DNA of 64,000 nucleotides, taken from contig NZ_MDGP01000001.1 in NCBI RefSeq assembly GCF_001747095.1, forward strand, positions 2,401,001 through 2,465,000, written 5' to 3'. Source of the stretch: Roseivirga sp. 4D4 (GTDB lineage Bacteria > Bacteroidota > Bacteroidia > Cytophagales > Cyclobacteriaceae). The position numbers and the translations under genes were made by a program. Shown here one piece after another: positions 62,546-64,000 of the stretch. The notes under the pieces were generated by a model that saw only the letters and a list, made by a program, of their open reading frames with translations, searched no databases and was not told where the DNA came from. Position 1 is the first letter of the stretch, and every line of letters begins with the position of its first letter.

Positions 62546-62590
62546 ACACAAAAAAAGCGACTCCGATACATCGGGGCCGCTTTTGTGTTT
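62546..62590. terminator. Bidirectional terminator between tail-fibre gene and tsf
   Basis: Stem built of CTCCGAT / ATCGGGG (one wobble) and GCG / CGC around it, A-rich and T-rich flanks on both strands (ACACAAAA ... TTTTGTGT). Confidence 0.85.
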
Positions 62591-62606
62591 TATAATTTCG
62601 GATTAA

Positions 62607-63437
62607 TTACCCGATAGATACTCTTTTGAAAGCTGTAACTGTCAAACCTTTGTTTACTGAATCAAGGTACTGGGCTACAGATTGCTTAGGCTCTTTTACG
62701 AATGCCTGGCTTAACAATGTGTTCTCCTTGAAGAACTTCTGAAGCTTACCTTGAGCAATTTTATCAAGGATAGCCTCTGGTTTACCTTCCTGACGTGCCT
62801 GATCTCTTCCGATTTCGATTTCTTTTTCAACAACCGCAGAATCAACACCGTCCTTATCAAGAGCAACAGGGTTCATTGCAGCGATTTGCATACCCACATC
62901 TTTACCAGCGTCAGCAACGTCAGCATCACCAGCACCTGTCATAGCAACTAGTACACCTAGTTTGCCATTTGAGTGGATGTAAGAAGCTACTTTCTCTCCT
63001 GAGATAGTTTCGTATGCAGTAACAGCAAGTTTCTCACCGATTTTACCCAAAAGCTCAGTCACCTTTGCTTCAACAGTAAGGTCTCCAAGACTTAGAGCGT
63101 TCAATGCAGCAAGGTCAGCAGGGTTGTTAGCTAATGCAGCGTCAGCGATCTCATTTCCAAGTGATTGGAAATCTTCGTTTTTAGCAACAAAGTCAGTCTC
63201 ACAAGTAAATGCTACCAAGTGAGCATTAGTACCATCTTCGCTAACTCTTACAAATACACTACCTTCTTTAGTTTCTCTATCAGCTCTTTTCTCAGAAAGT
63301 TTTTGGCCCTTCTTTCTAAGAATTTCAATCGCTTTATCGAAGTCGCCTTCGGCTTCTACCAATGCCTTTTTACAATCCATCATGCCGGCACCGGTCATTT
63401 GTCTTAGTTTATTAACTTCTTGTGCTGTAATAGCCAT
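62607..63437 (-). CDS. tsf: Translation elongation factor Ts
   Basis: 276 residues. UBA-like N-terminus (MAITAQEVNKLRQMTGAGMMDCKKAL) and the core with AFTCETDFVAKNEDF. Nucleotide-exchange factor for EF-Tu. Follows rpsB as in most bacteria, with a hairpin between them (63475-63512). Confidence 0.96.
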   Translation of the reverse strand: MAITAQEVNKLRQMTGAGMMDCKKALVEAEGDFDKAIEILRKKGQKLSEKRADRETKEGSVFVRVSEDGTNAHLVAFTCETDFVAKNEDFQSLGNEIADAALANNPADLAALNALSLGDLTVEAKVTELLGKIGEKLAVTAYETISGEKVASYIHSNGKLGVLVAMTGAGDADVADAGKDVGMQIAAMNPVALDKDGVDSAVVEKEIEIGRDQARQEGKPEAILDKIAQGKLQKFFKENTLLSQAFVKEPKQSVAQYLDSVNKGLTVTAFKRVSIG

Positions 63438-63474
63438 TTTTATATTGTTTTATTAATTACAGATTGGTCTAAAC

Positions 63475-63512
63475 AAAAATTGAACATCGAAGCGGATCCA
63501 ATGTTCAATTTT
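63475..63512 (-). terminator. Terminator/attenuator between rpsB and tsf
   Basis: 12-bp perfect stem AAAATTGAACAT / ATGTTCAATTTT with a 13-base loop. On the minus strand it is followed by TTTTTG. Both genes read in the same direction, so this reduces tsf expression relative to rpsB or acts as an attenuator. Confidence 0.7.
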
Positions 63513-63532
63513 GATTATGATTCAATTAAATC

Positions 63533-64000
63533 TTATGCTTCTTGTTTTTCAGTCTGCTGATCAGCAGCTTTCTTTTCTTCCTCAGCTCTCTCTCTTTCTC
63601 TCTCCTCTTTGTCTTCTTTACGAGCAGACAATCCTTCTTCGATCGCTTTTCCGAAAGCTCTGGTGATAATTTCAATTGACTTGAAAGCATCATCATTACC
63701 AGGGATAGCAAAGTCAGCCTTGGTTGGGTCAGAGTTAGTATCGCAAAGTGCAAAAACCGGGATATTCAACTTCTTAGCTTCTGCTACTGCAATATGCTCT
63801 CTCTTTACATCGATCACGAAAAGTGCAGCTGGAAGTCTAGTCAGGTCAGAAATACCACCTAATAGTTTTTCTAGTTTTGCTTTCTCACGAGTCTTCATCA
63901 AACGCTCACGCTTAGCAAGTGCTTTGAAGCTTTCGTCTTTCATCAACTTGTCAATACCTGACAATTTCTTGAGAGACTTTCTCATGGTAGCAAAGTTGGT
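63533..64000 (-). CDS. rpsB: 30S ribosomal protein S2, C-terminal part
   Basis: The frame continues to the window edge; the N-terminus is outside. Visible residues: TNFATMRKSLKKL, GGISDLTRLPAALFVIDVKREHIAVAEAKKLNIPVFALCDTNSDP, FAIPGNDDAFKSIEIITRAF, all characteristic of S2. A Glu/Lys-rich, low-complexity tail of 45 residues extends beyond the E. coli end. First gene of the rpsB-tsf unit within the window. Confidence 0.95.
   Translation of the reverse strand, partial: TNFATMRKSLKKLSGIDKLMKDESFKALAKRERLMKTREKAKLEKLLGGISDLTRLPAALFVIDVKREHIAVAEAKKLNIPVFALCDTNSDPTKADFAIPGNDDAFKSIEIITRAFGKAIEEGLSARKEDKEERERERAEEEKKAADQQTEKQEA

Noticed and set aside
1..64000. tRNA, rRNA or CRISPR array
   Set aside because: All gaps over 90 bases were read on both strands; no tRNA-like T-loop, rRNA segment or regularly spaced repeat was found.

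Overview
The window is chromosomal DNA from a member of the Bacteroidota, most likely a marine Cytophagales-type bacterium of the Roseivirga/Fulvivirga kind; the lineage below phylum is inference. The signs are a TonB-dependent receptor next to FecR, a type IX secretion C-terminal sorting domain, tandem DUF6090 proteins, a PadR plus 'permease prefix' ABC permease pair, many short-signal lipoproteins, almost no Shine-Dalgarno sequences, and the phylum's well-known GTCATTC...GAATGAC intergenic repeats. No rRNA, tRNA, CRISPR array, integrase or transposase was found. The gene content is ordinary chromosome with several accessory operons. || Layout. 1-2.9 kb: TonB receptor (cut by the window edge) and FecR. 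2.9-12 kb: murF, an FG-GAP/T9SS surface protein, an omega-amidase with its partner glutamine/methionine transaminase, and a large S9 peptidase. 12-21 kb: two DUF6090 proteins, a membrane-bound LytTR regulator flanked by two related secreted proteins, an AraC regulator, an aldo/keto reductase, a fasciclin lipoprotein, a trypsin-like protease and a CREST/ceramidase-like membrane protein. 21.1-28.8 kb: a tightly packed eight-gene operon holding three different Rieske [2Fe-2S] fusion proteins (Rieske-GOGAT, ferric-reductase-like membrane domain-Rieske, Rieske-ThDP enzyme) with malic enzyme and four small or medium membrane proteins. || 28.9-31.3 kb: secreted LolA/DUF6503-like protein and a DUF427 / zinc-ribbon / unknown trio. 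31.4-33.3 kb: BlaI/BlaR1-type regulator pair with two matching operator palindromes. 33.3-41.5 kb (minus strand): alanine/sodium symporter, beta-lactamase-fold hydrolase, MacB-type permease with PadR regulator and a shared 21-bp repeat, Dabb lipoprotein, peptide deformylase, RuvX and a RIC/YtfE di-iron protein. 41.7-50.4 kb: CtpA-like S41 protease, two NTF2-like secreted proteins, a tail-fibre-like secreted protein, a very large sortilin/BNR protein and a BNR lipoprotein. || 50.4-57.1 kb: a candidate small RNA, DUF6503 lipoprotein, DUF2141 protein, true nitrilase, LolA-like protein and an ECF sigma / DUF4097 / HEAT anti-sigma / DUF4097 operon. 57.2-64 kb: a previously easy-to-miss 57-residue gene ending in a Cys-x2-Cys tail, coupled to a PqqB-like metallo-hydrolase lipoprotein, an MscS channel, two more tail-fibre-like paralogues, and tsf-rpsB with an intercistronic terminator-like hairpin. 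|| The most interesting system is the three-Rieske operon. I infer a redox module in which malic enzyme supplies pyruvate, a ThDP enzyme and a GOGAT-like flavoenzyme each carry their own Rieske wire, and a haem-type membrane protein with a cytoplasmic Rieske domain exchanges electrons with the membrane. The second is the 57-residue Cys-tailed peptide with its metallo-hydrolase.
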